A stretch of 64,000 bases of DNA. Source: Paenibacillus sp. FJAT-29882 (GTDB lineage Bacteria; Bacillota; Bacilli; Bacillales; DSM-1321). The position numbers and the translations under genes are program-made. Location: NCBI RefSeq assembly GCF_001510645.1, contig NZ_LMVB01000001.1, positions 1,011,854-1,075,853 of the forward strand. The letters run 5' to 3'. Below, one piece after another: positions 35,896 to 46,391 of the stretch (positions are counted from its first letter, which is position 1; each line of letters opens with the position of its first letter). Below the pieces are notes generated by a model. That model was not told the DNA's origin. It was given only the letters and a program-made list of their open reading frames with translations, and did no database searches.

Positions 35896-36289
35896 AAAAG
35901 GTGCTGTAGTATTGCCTGTCACAATGGTTGTAGCCTCGGTTTTGATTGTGTTCACTTTTTACAGCATAGAGAAATTCAACCTTGAAAAAATGTTTTACAA
36001 AAATGTTGAAAATGTTTTAGTACTTGATCATCTTCTGTTGTTGGCCTCTCATGAAGTACAGAATATGGTCGCTCATGATGCGTATGTTGATGGAGGTGTT
36101 CTTCATTTTCCAAATGGGACCGTTGAGTATGCAATGATAAGCAGCGAAGAGCGCTATTTTTCGATGGAATTATTTGCATTAACCACGCAAGGGCTGAGTA
36201 GGAAAGTGAATGTCCTTTATGACATAGAGGAGGGAGAGTTGGTAAAGTGGGGAAAAGTATTTACTCTAAACGATCATATGAATAAATAA
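35882..36289 (+). CDS. comGG: ComGG-like protein
   Basis: A 135-residue protein with N-terminal NEKGAVVLPVTMVVASVLIVF helix. Last of the comG genes by order; it lacks the full FTLIE motif, as ComGG often does. ATG 35882 chosen (GTG 35870 also possible). Overlaps comGF by 14 bases. Confidence 0.8.
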   Translation: MCKNEKGAVVLPVTMVVASVLIVFTFYSIEKFNLEKMFYKNVENVLVLDHLLLLASHEVQNMVAHDAYVDGGVLHFPNGTVEYAMISSEERYFSMELFALTTQGLSRKVNVLYDIEEGELVKWGKVFTLNDHMNK

Positions 36290-36325
36290 GCTGATTTTGT
36301 CCATACTGAATAGTAGGTGATGGCT

Positions 36326-36502
36326 ATGTCTACGAATGATTATATTAAATATTTAACGCAGCAACTAGTAAAATACTTTGAAGTTCCAAAAACCGTTCGA
36401 AAGGAACAACGCAAACATAAAAAAGAAAATAGACCAACATTTCTAAGTCAATGGTTTGGAATTGTACCTTTCGCAATTAGCATGCTTTTAAAAAGAAAAT
36501 AA
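36326..36502 (+). CDS. yqzE: YqzE small protein
   Basis: A 58-residue basic protein: STNDYIKYLTQQLVKYFEVP, a lysine/arginine-rich middle (RKEQRKHKKENRP), then WFGIVPFAISMLLK, matching YqzE that follows comGG in B. subtilis. ATG 36326 lies six bases after TAGGTG. Function unknown; perhaps part of the competence operon. Confidence 0.8.
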   Translation: MSTNDYIKYLTQQLVKYFEVPKTVRKEQRKHKKENRPTFLSQWFGIVPFAISMLLKRK

Positions 36503-36557
36503 AATGAAACTTCCATCAGTGTTTTTCCCCACTGATGGTTAGTTAAACCGGGATAAA
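36503..36557 (+). repeat. Family D stem-loop after yqzE
   Basis: Aaacttccatcagtg-tttttccc-cactgatgg forms a 9-bp stem (36511-36538), followed by ttagttaaaccgggataaac. Could end comG transcription. Confidence 0.6.
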
Positions 36558-36574
36558 CGAGAGAGATTGTCCAA

Positions 36575-36668
36575 ATAGGGTCAGACTTCACACTCTTTAC
36601 ACTGTTTATTGTGTCATGTACACATCATATAAATAGTGTTTAGAGAGTGTTGGGGTCTTGACCCTTTT
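36575..36668. terminator. Family B palindrome between yqzE and yqhG
   Basis: Agggtcagacttcacactct...gagagtgttggggtcttgaccct with an inner aatagtgt/acactgtt-type pairing. It lies between convergent genes and is followed by a T-run. Confidence 0.65.
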
Positions 36669-36678
36669 TGTTTCTAGA

Positions 36679-36894
36679 AGAGGATGTTCACAAAGTCCGG
36701 TAAAAAAGCTTGCGAATTGCATCAAAGCTCATGAATGACCTTCTGTTAAAACCGCGCACGTCCTGTGCGCAACACAGAAGTCAGCACATCCTGTGCAAGT
36801 CCGGGCCTCACGTATTACTATATACGTTCCGGTCCTCTCGAGATGCGCTCCTCGAACTTCTCGGCTCTTTTTATCCTCTTTTTTGAACACGCAC
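36679..36894 (+). repeat. Family A element, copy 3 (best cruciform)
   Basis: About 216 bp, agaggatgttcacaaagtcc to tttttgaacacgcac. The inner cruciform is intact: GACCTTCTGT...ACAGAAGTC enclosing GCGCAC-gtcct-GTGCGC. Ends seven bases before the yqhG stop. Confidence 0.78.
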
Positions 36895-36901
36895 TAGAAG
36901 A

Positions 36902-37696
36902 CTAAATCGCTTGATTGGATAAATAAAATAATCCGCCATTAACAATAGAAATAGTAATATTCGGTTCATAGCGATTTTGTAATGCTTCTTTTTCGGTATA
37001 GTAGCTCTCAGCTTTGTCTTCCATGTCTTGATAAAAGTTTTCAAGTAACCGTAAATCATCTTCCCATCGCTCGATCGCTCTTTCAGCCCAAGTATGATCG
37101 TCTCCTTCGAAAGTTCGCCTAATATATGAGTCAAGCCTGAGCAGACCGCTTTTTGGTTTGATGAGCGGCGATAAGGTAAATGAGTAGTCTGGAATTTTTG
37201 GAGTTACTTGTATTTGTAAAAGCCTTTCATGAAACTGTTCGACGATTTCTCCTGTTATTAAATTTAAGCCTGCAGACAACAGAATATCTTTCTTGCGATC
37301 ACTTTGATAGGAAACTTTTGCATTGATAGAAAGCCATGGATATAAAGGATTCTGCGTATGGTCCTGCTGGATAATCTCCTCGTATAAGCGGATAAATCCG
37401 GCAAGCTTTTTCGTAGATGCAAAAATCTGATGTAGTCGTTGTGATCCGAAATGGATCAGTTCCCCTTTGACGTCATCTGGTGCCTGTTGTGGATCTGTTA
37501 TAAGGGTAAGCTGAGATGGGTTGGGAATGCCACCGGTTTTTTCAAGATAGTGCCAGTAAAAGGGACGGTTCATCAATTCCTTATCGAGTTCAATCGTTAA
37601 CTGAATCGTTAAATAAGCAGGGTGATTTTCTATGATTTCACAATGATTCGCTTTGAAATAGGTGAGCAAGAAATCATGAATTTCCTGTTGCTGCAT
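36902..37696 (-). CDS. yqhG: YqhG-family protein
   Basis: A 264-residue soluble protein recognised as YqhG from its opening QQQEIHDFLLTYFKANHCEI and partner gene. No enzymatic motif is visible; the C-terminal half has a long charged helix (WEDDLRLLENFYQDMEDKAE). Its ATG overlaps the yqhH end by 23 bases behind AAGGAGGG, so translation is coupled. Probably acts with the helicase (inference). Confidence 0.82.
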   Translation of the reverse strand: MQQQEIHDFLLTYFKANHCEIIENHPAYLTIQLTIELDKELMNRPFYWHYLEKTGGIPNPSQLTLITDPQQAPDDVKGELIHFGSQRLHQIFASTKKLAGFIRLYEEIIQQDHTQNPLYPWLSINAKVSYQSDRKKDILLSAGLNLITGEIVEQFHERLLQIQVTPKIPDYSFTLSPLIKPKSGLLRLDSYIRRTFEGDDHTWAERAIERWEDDLRLLENFYQDMEDKAESYYTEKEALQNRYEPNITISIVNGGLFYLSNQAI

Positions 37697-39359
37697 GAAG
37701 ATTTCCCTCCTTCATTTCTTGGGCGAATTGAATCATGGAAGAAAGATTATCCATTTTAATTTTCATTTCACCTTCTGATTTTGATCCTTCTACTACATCC
37801 ACTAAATAATCTTCGATATTGCCGATATCTAATTTTGTTAAAATATCATCTAATTCGCCAATCACTTTTTCAAATAACTGAATCTTTTCATAGAGAAGTT
37901 TCAAGATATGTTCTTCTACTGTATTTTCCGTCGCGAAATTATAAATCATGACATCTTGGGTTTGACCGAGCCGATGAACCCTGCCAATTCGCTGCTCCAG
38001 CCGCATCGGATTCCATGGCAAATCAAAGTTGATTAAATGATGACAAAATTGTAAGTTGATACCTTCACCGCCAGCTTCTGTAGCAATTAGCACTTGAATC
38101 TTATTTTGAAAAAGCTCTTTCATCCAATCTTTTTTACCGCGCTTAAACCCGCCACGAAAAGGTACTGAGCTTATGCCGTTTTGCTGTAAAAACCATTGTA
38201 AATAAAGTTGTGTAGCTCGGTACTCCGTGAAAATAATGACTTTATCGTTGATTTTCTGGATTAATTCCAACGCCTTCTCTGCCTTTGAATTGCGCTCAAC
38301 TTGCTTTGCTGTCTCAAAGAGATTATTCAACTTTTCTATGAATTCAGGTGCAGGATTTTCATGTTTTTGAGACATGTTTTTTAAAGTGGTAAAGACTGCT
38401 TCTTTGCTGCTGCATGCTTCTCTTTGGAGGGTTAGGCTTGAAAATGCACTTCCCGCTCCTTCAGATTGCGATCGGAACGCAGCTACCGCGTCATATAATG
38501 CCTGCTCAGTAGGTGAGAATTTAATTATAATTGTTTCAACATGACGTTTCGTCCACTCGATTCCAGTATCGGCACGGCGGTTTCGAATCATAACCGTATT
38601 AACAAGCTTCTTAAGATGTTCATCTTCATAGATGGTACGGCCTTTTCCTTTATACTTTTCAGAAAAAAGAGCTGCATTTCCTAAATGTCCAGGTTTAAGA
38701 AGGGAAACAAGATGAAAGATTTCTTCTACCTTATTTTGAATAGGTGTAGCAGTTAACAGAAGGCAGAATTTCTTTTTCAAACTTTGAACAAATTCATAGT
38801 TTTTCGTTTTATTATTTTTTAATTTATGAGCTTCATCAATAATGATTAAATCGTATTCTTGCTTAAAAATGATGTCTCTATGTGGATTACGCTTCGCTGT
38901 ATCTATGGATGATACGATACAATCGCATGAATCCCATACATAGCTTTTTCTCTGAACAACAGCGGGGATATGAAACTTTGTATTTAGCTCAAACGCCCAT
39001 TGGGAAACGAGTGAAGCAGGAACGAGAATCAGTACTTTTTTCACGAGACCGCGAATCATATATTCTTTAATGATTAAGCCGGCTTCGATTGTTTTTCCAA
39101 GACCTACTTCATCAGCCAAAATTGCTTTGCCATTCATAGTCTCGACGACTTGTCGGGCAGCTTCGAGTTGATGAGGAAGTGGTGTTAGCTGATTAAGATG
39201 ATGAGGTGCTTGCAGTCCTTCAAATTCTGGAATGGCCAGATGCTTTTCCGCTTGAACTGCAAGTTTATACAGCTCCCAATTCGCCCAAGGACCATCATTC
39301 TCCACTTTATCTAAAAATTCTTCTGACCATTCATCGTCAAATTTGATTCGAATTTGCAT
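37674..39359 (-). CDS. yqhH: SNF2/RapA-type helicase YqhH
   Basis: A 561-residue superfamily 2 DNA/RNA-dependent ATPase. Motif I DEVGLGKT (about 83-90), Ia LILVPASLV, II DEAH, III LLLTATPIQN, and the C-terminal lobe VIIFTEYRATQLYLQWFL, TEAGGEGINLQFC and QRIGRVHRLGQ (motif VI). No extra domain beyond the core. Probably remodels transcription or DNA complexes. Upstream leader 39360-39690 has no gene. Confidence 0.88.
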   Translation of the reverse strand: MQIRIKFDDEWSEEFLDKVENDGPWANWELYKLAVQAEKHLAIPEFEGLQAPHHLNQLTPLPHQLEAARQVVETMNGKAILADEVGLGKTIEAGLIIKEYMIRGLVKKVLILVPASLVSQWAFELNTKFHIPAVVQRKSYVWDSCDCIVSSIDTAKRNPHRDIIFKQEYDLIIIDEAHKLKNNKTKNYEFVQSLKKKFCLLLTATPIQNKVEEIFHLVSLLKPGHLGNAALFSEKYKGKGRTIYEDEHLKKLVNTVMIRNRRADTGIEWTKRHVETIIIKFSPTEQALYDAVAAFRSQSEGAGSAFSSLTLQREACSSKEAVFTTLKNMSQKHENPAPEFIEKLNNLFETAKQVERNSKAEKALELIQKINDKVIIFTEYRATQLYLQWFLQQNGISSVPFRGGFKRGKKDWMKELFQNKIQVLIATEAGGEGINLQFCHHLINFDLPWNPMRLEQRIGRVHRLGQTQDVMIYNFATENTVEEHILKLLYEKIQLFEKVIGELDDILTKLDIGNIEDYLVDVVEGSKSEGEMKIKMDNLSSMIQFAQEMKEGNLHAATGNS

Positions 39360-39705
39360 AAATATTGCTCCTTTCTAAATATAAAAACCTAATACACGAA
39401 CATTAAGGTGATAAATATAAAAAAAGTTTGGTTTTTTGTGAAAAGATGATTGCGATTCAAGCATTATTAATGGTAGTATGAACGTAACGAATAAATTTTG
39501 AAATTTTCTATTAATAAACATGATTTTTATTTGAAAGACTTCCACTGTTTGATTTACTATAGTAGTAACAGAATTCTAGGTGTTTGGTGAAAGTAGCCTC
39601 TTTTTCTGTGAAATAAAGATTGTGTAAAGTCGGCAAAGTCCGTCTTAGTTGTTCAACCCTTATTTACATAGTATGTTCAAAAAAGACAATATTATATGCG
39701 GATGA

Positions 39706-39913
39706 AGGCTGGGGGAGAGACTACTTTTGTAGCGCCGAAGGAGCAAGCTTAGCAGCGAATCTCTCAGGCAAAAGAACCCTTGTTGGACGCAACTCTGGAG
39801 AGTGTCTAAAGGCGTAAGCTTTTAAGACCACCAAAGGGGAAAGCCTTTTAAAGGTAAACTTTCAGGTTTCAGGACAGAGAAATAGCTCAGGAGGAGCTTC
39901 TCTGTCTTTTTTC
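39706..39913 (+). ncRNA. Tandem glycine riboswitch with terminator
   Basis: Two glycine aptamers. The first spans about 39710-39785, with cgccgaaggagcaa and ctctcaggcaaaagaaccc; the second about 39790-39880, with actctggagag, caccaaaggggaaagc and ctttcaggt..ggacagag. The 3' strand of aptamer 2 (GACAGAG) can pair with CTCTGTC in the terminator stem (39873-39905, then T6). Glycine binding would free the transcript, turning on gcvT-PA-PB, as in B. subtilis. Confidence 0.92.
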
Positions 39914-40041
39914 TATGGAAAAGGGGCGGAGCTTCTAAAAAAATAGCTGCGCACCGTCACCTTCATAAGGTGATACAATTTGAGAATCTGAACCTTTTTC
40001 ATCGTTTTAGTTTTAGAGCAGGCGCTCATGGATGTTTTTAT
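39911..40041 (+). repeat. Family C repeat between riboswitch and gcvT
   Basis: Starts tatggaaaaggggcggagct and runs through caccttcataaggtgataca to gagcaggcgctcatggatgt. It lengthens the leader between the terminator and the gcvT ribosome site by about 130 bases. The AGGTGATA-containing hairpin is kept. Confidence 0.7.
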
Positions 40042-40067
40042 GCCCTAAAAATACGAGGAGGCGTAGT

Positions 40068-41177
40068 ATGACTGAATTAAAAAGAACACCATTATTTACG
40101 ATTTACGCCGATTATGGTGGTAAAACGATTGACTTTGGTGGCTGGGAGCTACCAGTCCAGTTTTCTAGCATTAAAGAAGAACATGAAGCAGTACGTACAA
40201 AAGCAGGCTTGTTCGATGTCTCTCATATGGGGGAGTTTGTTGTAAAAGGTGAAGGAAGCACGGACTTTTTACAAAGAATGATTACGAACGATATTCTCAA
40301 GCTTGAAGTAGGGCATGCGCAATATGCCGCATTGTGCTATGAAAATGGTGGAGTTGTCGATGATTTAATTATTTACAAGAAAGCGAAAAATGACTATTTA
40401 TTAGTCGTGAATGCTGGCAATATTGAGAAGGATTTCAATTGGCTACATGATCACTTGATTAAAGATGTTGAACTGACAAATATCTCAAATGAAGTTGCTT
40501 TGCTTGCTCTTCAAGGTCCAGCTGCTGAAAAAGTCCTTCAGAAATTAGCTGTAAACACAAATTTGAGTGAGATTGACTTTTTTACTTTCAAAGAAAATAT
40601 GGAACTTAATGGAGTCACGGCTCTCGTCGTATCACGCACAGGGTATACAGGGGAAGATGGCTTTGAAGTGTATTGTAATAACGAAGACGCAAAAATACTC
40701 TGGAAAGCGATTCTCAAAGCAGGTAAGGATGAAGGCGTTCAACCAATCGGTCTAGGTGCTCGTGATACGCTCCGGTTCGAGGCGAAGCTCCCGTTATACG
40801 GTCAAGAGTTAACACCTAATATTTCGCCAATTGAAGCGGGAATTGGTTTTGCGGTTAAAGTTGACAAAGAGGCTGATTTCATCGGCAAGTCTGTTCTTGC
40901 CGAGCAAAAAGAACATGGTGCACCGCGCAAGCTTGTCGGCATCGAAATGATGGAACGCGGCATACCACGTCATGGTTATTCTGTTTACTATGGTTCTGAA
41001 TTGATTGGCGAAGTGACAACTGGGACACAATCGCCGACATTGAAGAAAAACGTAGGTCTTGCCTTATTGAAAAAAGAGTATACGGGAATTGGAACAGAAG
41101 TTGAAGTTGAAATCCGTTCCAAACGCGTGAAAGCCATAGTGGCTAAGACACCATTTTATAAACGACCAAGAGGATGA
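40068..41177 (+). CDS. gcvT: Glycine cleavage system T protein
   Basis: A 369-residue aminomethyltransferase, cytoplasmic, transferring the glycine methylene carbon to THF. GcvT marks: [17 protein letters not shown] near the start, [22 protein letters not shown] (about 194-206), [18 protein letters not shown], and the catalytic Asp is in FDVSHM region. ATG 40068 follows GAGGAGG; an earlier in-frame ATG lies inside the family C repeat and is rejected. First gene of the riboswitch-controlled operon. Confidence 0.95.
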   Translation: MTELKRTPLFTIYADYGGKTIDFGGWELPVQFSSIKEEHEAVRTKAGLFDVSHMGEFVVKGEGSTDFLQRMITNDILKLEVGHAQYAALCYENGGVVDDLIIYKKAKNDYLLVVNAGNIEKDFNWLHDHLIKDVELTNISNEVALLALQGPAAEKVLQKLAVNTNLSEIDFFTFKENMELNGVTALVVSRTGYTGEDGFEVYCNNEDAKILWKAILKAGKDEGVQPIGLGARDTLRFEAKLPLYGQELTPNISPIEAGIGFAVKVDKEADFIGKSVLAEQKEHGAPRKLVGIEMMERGIPRHGYSVYYGSELIGEVTTGTQSPTLKKNVGLALLKKEYTGIGTEVEVEIRSKRVKAIVAKTPFYKRPRG

Positions 41178-41190
41178 GGGGGAGAAAATC

Positions 41191-42540
41191 ATGACTAAAC
41201 ATCGCTATTTACCGATGACTGACCAAGATCAAAAGGAAATGTTAGCCGCAATTGGAGTTCCTACTATAGATGAGCTATTCAGTGATATTCCACAGAGCGT
41301 ACGTTTCCAAGGTGAATACAAGATTAAACCTGCTAAATCAGAACCAGCTCTTTTAAAAGAGCTTACTAAATTGGCTGGGAAAAACGCCGATGCAAAGCGC
41401 TATGCTTCTTTTCTAGGTGCTGGTGTATACGATCATTACCAACCAATTATCGTTGACCATGTGATTTCTCGTTCTGAGTTTTATACAGCGTATACCCCTT
41501 ATCAGCCGGAAATTTCTCAAGGAGAGCTCCAAGCAATCTTTGAATTTCAAACGATGATTTGTGAATTGACTGGCATGGATGTTGCTAATTCTTCTATGTA
41601 TGATGGTGGAACTGCTCTTGCTGAGGCAGCGATGCTAAGTAGCGGGCATACAAAACGTAAGAAAATCTTGATTTCTAGTACGGTTCATCCTGAGTCCCGT
41701 GATGTTGTAAAGTCGTATGCGTTGGGACAGCGTGTTGAAGTAGTGGAAATTCCACATCTTGATGGTGTAACCGATTTGGATGCACTGCAAGAATTAATCA
41801 GCGGCGATATTGCAGGAGTCATCGTTCAATATCCAAATTTCTTTGGGCGTATTGAACCTTTAAAGGAGATTGAAAAAATCGTTCATGAACAAAAAGCGAT
41901 GTTTATTGTCTCAAGTAATCCCTTAGCGTTAGGCGCCTTAACCCCACCTGGAAAACTAGGCGCAGATATTGTTGCTGGAGATGCTCAACCATTTGGAATT
42001 CCTGCAGCATTTGGTGGACCACATTGCGGCTATTTTGCAGTAACGAATAAATTATTGCGTAAAGTACCAGGTAGACTTGTCGGGCAGACCGTTGATGAAG
42101 ATGGCAAACGTGGCTTTGTATTAACGCTTCAAGCTCGAGAACAGCATATTCGTCGTGATAAAGCAACTTCTAATATTTGTTCGAACCAGGCACTAAATGC
42201 TCTCGCTGCTTCCGTAGCTATGACAGCACTCGGGAAAAAGGGTGTAAAGGAAATGGCTGTACAAAACATCCAAAAAGCTCATTATGCGAAAAAAGCTTTG
42301 CAAGCTAAAGGAATCGAAGTCGTGTTCGAAGGTCCTTCGTTTAACGAATTCGTGATTAAGCTTCCAGCATCGTATCGTGAAATCAATGATCAATTGTTTG
42401 CGAAAGACATAATTGGCGGCTATCATCTAGGTTTAACGTACCCAGAACTTCAAGATCACATGCTTGTAGCCGTGACAGAGTTGAGAACAAAAGAAGAAAT
42501 TGATGCATTTGTACAAGAATTGGGGGATAGCCATGAATAA
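41191..42540 (+). CDS. gcvPA: Glycine dehydrogenase (decarboxylating) subunit 1
   Basis: A 449-residue P-protein alpha chain, as in species with split GcvP. Wording: [61 protein letters not shown]. Works with GcvPB; lacks the PLP lysine, which is in GcvPB. The end overlaps gcvPB by eight bases. Confidence 0.95.
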   Translation: MTKHRYLPMTDQDQKEMLAAIGVPTIDELFSDIPQSVRFQGEYKIKPAKSEPALLKELTKLAGKNADAKRYASFLGAGVYDHYQPIIVDHVISRSEFYTAYTPYQPEISQGELQAIFEFQTMICELTGMDVANSSMYDGGTALAEAAMLSSGHTKRKKILISSTVHPESRDVVKSYALGQRVEVVEIPHLDGVTDLDALQELISGDIAGVIVQYPNFFGRIEPLKEIEKIVHEQKAMFIVSSNPLALGALTPPGKLGADIVAGDAQPFGIPAAFGGPHCGYFAVTNKLLRKVPGRLVGQTVDEDGKRGFVLTLQAREQHIRRDKATSNICSNQALNALAASVAMTALGKKGVKEMAVQNIQKAHYAKKALQAKGIEVVFEGPSFNEFVIKLPASYREINDQLFAKDIIGGYHLGLTYPELQDHMLVAVTELRTKEEIDAFVQELGDSHE

Positions 42541-43990
42541 TCAGGATCAACCATTAGTTTTTGAAATGAGTACCGAAGGACGCATCGGTTATAGTCTACC
42601 AGAAATGGACGTAGAAGCTATCTCACTTGAAGAACTGCTTCCAACTGACTATATTCGCGTTGAGGAAGCGGAATTGCCAGAAGTATCTGAGCTTGATATT
42701 ATGCGTCATTACACAGCACTTTCGCATCGTAATCACGGTGTGGATTCAGGTTTTTATCCACTCGGTTCTTGTACGATGAAATATAATCCTAAAATTAACG
42801 AAAATGTAGCTCGAATTGCCGGTTTCGCCCATATTCACCCACTTCAAGATGCCAGCACTGTGCAAGGTGCACTTGAGCTCATGTATGATCTTCAAGAACA
42901 TCTTGTGGAAATTACGGGGATGGATCAAGTCACACTACAACCAGCTGCAGGGGCACATGGTGAGTGGACTGGATTAATGATGATTCGCGCGTACCATGAA
43001 GCAAACGGAGATACGAAACGTACGAAAGTCATTGTCCCGGATTCTGCCCATGGAACAAATCCAGCTTCTGCAACTGTTGCTGGGTTTGAAACGATCACAG
43101 TCAAATCGGATGAGTTCGGTTTGGTTGATCTTGAGGATTTAAAACGCGTAGTAGGTGATGATACAGCAGCACTTATGCTAACGAATCCAAATACATTAGG
43201 ATTGTTTGAAGAGAATATTTTAGAAATGGCTAAAGTTGTCCATGAAGCAGGTGGAAAACTGTATTATGATGGTGCGAACTTAAATGCTGTACTTTCCAAA
43301 GCGCGTCCTGGTGATATGGGCTTCGATGTTGTGCATTTAAATCTGCACAAAACGTTTACCGGTCCACATGGCGGCGGCGGCCCAGGTTCTGGACCAGTTG
43401 GCGTCAAGCAAGACTTAATCCCGTATTTGCCTAAACCTGTGCTTATTAAAAAAGATGGTCAATATACGTTTGAATATGACGTACCTCAATCGATCGGCCG
43501 TGTTAAGCCATTTTACGGTAACTTCGGCATTAATGTTAGAGCGTACACATATATCCGCTCAATGGGGCCGGATGGCTTGAAGGCCGTGACAGAGAATGCG
43601 GTTCTAAATGCAAACTATATGATGAGAAGGCTCGCTGAATACTATGACCTGCCATACGATAAGCATTGCAAACATGAATTCGTATTAAGCGGCAGACGCC
43701 AAAAGAAACTAGGCGTGCGTACGCTCGATATTGCCAAAAGATTGCTGGATTTCGGCTATCATCCGCCGACCATCTATTTCCCATTGAATGTTGAGGAATG
43801 TATGATGATCGAACCAACTGAAACAGAATCAAAAGAAACCTTAGATTCATTCATTGAGGCGATGATCCAAATTGCCAAGGAAACAGAAGAAAATCCAGAA
43901 ATCGTTCAAGAAGCACCACATACGACAGTAATCAAACGTCTGGATGAAACACTAGCAGCCCGCAAACCAATATTGCGTTATCAATCGTAG
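42533..43990 (+). CDS. gcvPB: Glycine dehydrogenase (decarboxylating) subunit 2
   Basis: A 485-residue PLP-bearing P-protein beta chain. The cofactor lysine is in [18 protein letters not shown]. Other marks are [19 protein letters not shown] and [16 protein letters not shown] 42533 behind TGGGGGAT gives the usual [13 protein letters not shown] start; an earlier in-frame codon is unsuited. Last gene of gcv operon. Confidence 0.95.
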   Translation: MNNQDQPLVFEMSTEGRIGYSLPEMDVEAISLEELLPTDYIRVEEAELPEVSELDIMRHYTALSHRNHGVDSGFYPLGSCTMKYNPKINENVARIAGFAHIHPLQDASTVQGALELMYDLQEHLVEITGMDQVTLQPAAGAHGEWTGLMMIRAYHEANGDTKRTKVIVPDSAHGTNPASATVAGFETITVKSDEFGLVDLEDLKRVVGDDTAALMLTNPNTLGLFEENILEMAKVVHEAGGKLYYDGANLNAVLSKARPGDMGFDVVHLNLHKTFTGPHGGGGPGSGPVGVKQDLIPYLPKPVLIKKDGQYTFEYDVPQSIGRVKPFYGNFGINVRAYTYIRSMGPDGLKAVTENAVLNANYMMRRLAEYYDLPYDKHCKHEFVLSGRRQKKLGVRTLDIAKRLLDFGYHPPTIYFPLNVEECMMIEPTETESKETLDSFIEAMIQIAKETEENPEIVQEAPHTTVIKRLDETLAARKPILRYQS

Positions 43991-44000
43991 CGGTAATTAG

Positions 44001-44090
44001 GAGGGTCTGACCTCACACTCTATACACCGTTTATCGTGTCATGTTCACGGTTTAAACGATATATAGTAGATGTGGGGTCTGACCCTTTCC
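44001..44090. terminator. Family B palindrome ending the gcv operon
   Basis: Gagggtctgacctcacactc...gatgtggggtctgaccctttc, with inner ataccgttta/ttaaacgat pairing. Eleven bases after gcvPB. Confidence 0.7.
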
Positions 44091-44259
44091 GTTTTGGATA
44101 CCATCTTTTTCTGTTTTCTAGAGGTATAGGTACCTCTACTCATTACTTTACTTGAAACAGGAAAATGGAAGGAAATAAAAATAGACAATACGGTAAATAG
44201 CGAGCAGAATAGAAAAGATGGTTCTTACCCTAATTCAAATAATCATTGAATAGTCTCTT

Positions 44260-44464
44260 AGAGGTTATTTAAAAAATCCGATAAAAAACATCAAAGCTCA
44301 TGAATGACCTTCTGTTAAAACCGCGCACGTCCTGTGCGCAACACAGAAGTCAGCACAACCTGTGCAAGTCTGGTCCTCACGTATTACTCCATCCGCGAAA
44401 GGTCTCTCGAGATGCGCTCCTCGAACTTCTCGGCTCTTTTGATCCTCTTTTTTGAACACGCACT
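44260..44464 (+). repeat. Family A element, copy 4
   Basis: Agaggttatttaaaaaatcc to ttttttgaacacgcact, 205 bp. The start of the copy is shortened (lacks aagcttgcgaattg), but the cruciform gaccttctgtt..gcgcac..gtgcgc..acagaagtc is intact. Confidence 0.75.
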
Positions 44465-44557
44465 ATTAGGAATAAAAACTTCACCGTATAGTTCTTCTTC
44501 ATAATTTCTCCAACATTCTTTTATTAAATAAGGTTTCCACGAAGTAATAATTATCAA

Positions 44558-44630
44558 TTGACGAGGAAAAGCTTAAATGATATTGTGTATGATATTGTGT
44601 AAAAGAATAATTTGTTTATTAAACAAATTA
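44558..44630 (+). promoter_or_regulatory. Promoter and palindrome upstream of first dehydrogenase
   Basis: TTGACG (44558-44563), 17 bases, TATTGT (44581-44586). A 12-base direct repeat tgatattgtgta occurs twice in tandem (44578-44601) over the -10. A 23-bp palindrome TAATTTGTTTA-t-TAAACAAATTA (44608-44630) follows at about +14 to +36. The palindrome resembles operators of sugar-acid regulators in layout only; it is not the GntR operator found at 46015 and 50041. Confidence 0.55.
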
Positions 44631-44757
44631 AGTGAAATGACTTTTGAAAGGGCTATCAACTTGAGAAGGGAATTTTAAGAGATCATTTCATATTTTTGTT
44701 CATACACGATAAATGTTTCTAGCAATTATAAAAAATTTTTTAGTAGGAGAGAAGATA

Positions 44758-45777
44758 ATGAAAGCTGTTATGATTCCTGAAGCACATAAAATTGAAGTAT
44801 TGGATGTACCTCAACCAGAAATTAAACAAGGCAATGAGGTCCTAGTGAAAATTAAAAGAGTAGGTATCTGTGGTTCAGATATGCATATTTACCACGGCAC
44901 GAATCCTCTCGCTACATACCCACGGATTGTCGGGCATGAAGTGACTGGTGAAGTTATCGAAATTGGTTCTACTGTTAATGGATTAGCAGTCGGTGACCAT
45001 GTTGTCATTGAACCAATTAGCTATTGTGGTACATGTTATGCATGTAGAAGTGGAAGACCGAATGTATGTAAAGAGGTATCGGTTTTCGGTGTTCATGAAG
45101 ATGGTGGTATGAGAGAAATTGTAGTCCTGCCAGAAAAACAATTACACAAAGTTGATCCAGAAATTAGCTGGGATGAAGCAGTAATGGCTGAACCATATAC
45201 AATTGGCGCCCAAGCTACATGGAGAGGGAATGTGAAAGAAGGAAATACTGTATTTATTCAAGGTGCAGGGCCAATCGGTATTTGTGTTTTAAAAATGGCT
45301 AAGCTAAATGGAGCAACCGTTATTATTTCAGATATTACGAATAATAGATTGGAATTTGCTAAAGAAAATGGTGCAGACTACACGATCAATCCTACTGAAG
45401 TTGACTTAGAAAGTAAAATCTATGAAATTACCAACAACGAAGGGGCAAATATTGTTATTGATGCAGTGGGTACACCACAAACATTTGAATTAAGTGTTAA
45501 TGTAGCTTCTGCTGCTGGTAATGTGGTTACATTAGGTTTCAATGAGAAACCGTCTTCTATCGCTCTATTGCCGATTACGAAAAAAGAATTAACGATTACG
45601 GGTTCTAGACTTCAAACCAATCAATTTGGCAAAGTTGTACAATTGATCAATGAAAAGAAATTAACGCATGATGGTTTAATCACGCATAAATTTCATATCA
45701 GTGAAGCAAAAGAAGCATTTGAATTTGTAGAAAAAAACCCTGAGAAAGTTAGAAAAGCTGTCATTATTTTTGACTAA
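44758..45777 (+). CDS. Zinc-dependent medium-chain dehydrogenase, RspB-like (L-gulonate/L-idonate 5-dehydrogenase type)
   Basis: A 339-residue MDR. Catalytic zinc ligands: Cys in VGICGSDMH (about 36), His-Glu in VGHE (about 60). Structural zinc: four cysteines [15 protein letters not shown] (about 90-104). NAD motif GAGPIG (about 165). The wording HEDGG and [12 protein letters not shown] resembles RspB, a branch including L-gulonate 5-dehydrogenase. It probably oxidises a sugar acid to its 5-keto form. ATG 44758 lies behind AGGAGAGA; earlier in-frame start rejected. Own promoter and strong terminator, so monocistronic. Confidence 0.8.
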   Translation: MKAVMIPEAHKIEVLDVPQPEIKQGNEVLVKIKRVGICGSDMHIYHGTNPLATYPRIVGHEVTGEVIEIGSTVNGLAVGDHVVIEPISYCGTCYACRSGRPNVCKEVSVFGVHEDGGMREIVVLPEKQLHKVDPEISWDEAVMAEPYTIGAQATWRGNVKEGNTVFIQGAGPIGICVLKMAKLNGATVIISDITNNRLEFAKENGADYTINPTEVDLESKIYEITNNEGANIVIDAVGTPQTFELSVNVASAAGNVVTLGFNEKPSSIALLPITKKELTITGSRLQTNQFGKVVQLINEKKLTHDGLITHKFHISEAKEAFEFVEKNPEKVRKAVIIFD

Positions 45778-45801
45778 GAAATGAGGAAGGGTAACCTTCT
45801 C

Positions 45802-45838
45802 TAGCTGTCGAGAACCCCTCGGCAGCTTCTATTTTTTT
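45802..45838 (+). terminator. Terminator after first dehydrogenase
   Basis: AGCTGTCGAG (45803-45812) and CTCGGCAGCT (45818-45827) pair fully with one wobble, loop aaccc, then a T-run. Confidence 0.9.
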
Positions 45839-45985
45839 ACCTATCGTTTATCACTGTATACATGTGAAAATATGCACAAGTGGAAGTAGTTTATCAAAGA
45901 TCGATCCATACTTCGTTCAAGGTCTTTTAAAATATTGGCTGATTTTTACAGCTGATCAATTGTAAAAAAATTATGAAATAAAGGG

Positions 45986-46028
45986 TTTACATTAACAAAA
46001 ATGTATTATAGTATACTTGTATACAAGT
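45986..46028 (+). promoter_or_regulatory. gntKP promoter with GntR operator
   Basis: TTTACA (45986-45991), 17 bases, TAGTAT (46009-46014). ATACTTGTATACAAGT overlaps the start site; its inner 14 bases ACTTGTATACAAGT (46015-46028) are a perfect palindrome equal to the core of the B. subtilis GntR operator. A cre-like ATGAAATCGTTTTAA (46039-46053, one mismatch) follows, suggesting catabolite repression. Gluconate would release GntR (inference). Confidence 0.85.
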
Positions 46029-46391
46029 TAGTTTGAAAATGAAATCGTTTTAAAAGAGTTAACTGCCAAAAGTGGTAAAGCTGAATATTATTTCTGGTTA
46101 CTTTGGTAGCGTCACCATATTTTAGAATAATGAAAATGATGTAGAGCAAGGATTACAGATCAAGTATTAATCGTTTATGTAATCAAACATAATAGATTAC
46201 TAAACATGCGGTCAAAATGCCAGCTGGTACTGGCATGCATAAATCTATTAATGAGACGACGGTTTATTGATGAACTAAGAAGACTTTTATCAGGAAGCAA
46301 TTATCAAAAAAATAGTGAATTAGTTATTCGAAAATATTCACTATATTAAAAATAATAAATCACAAGGATGTTAGGAAAGGCGAGAATAAAA

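Noticed and set aside
46217..46236. Hairpin in the gntK leader as a terminator or riboswitch
   Set aside because: No T-run and no known aptamer core; noted only as structure.
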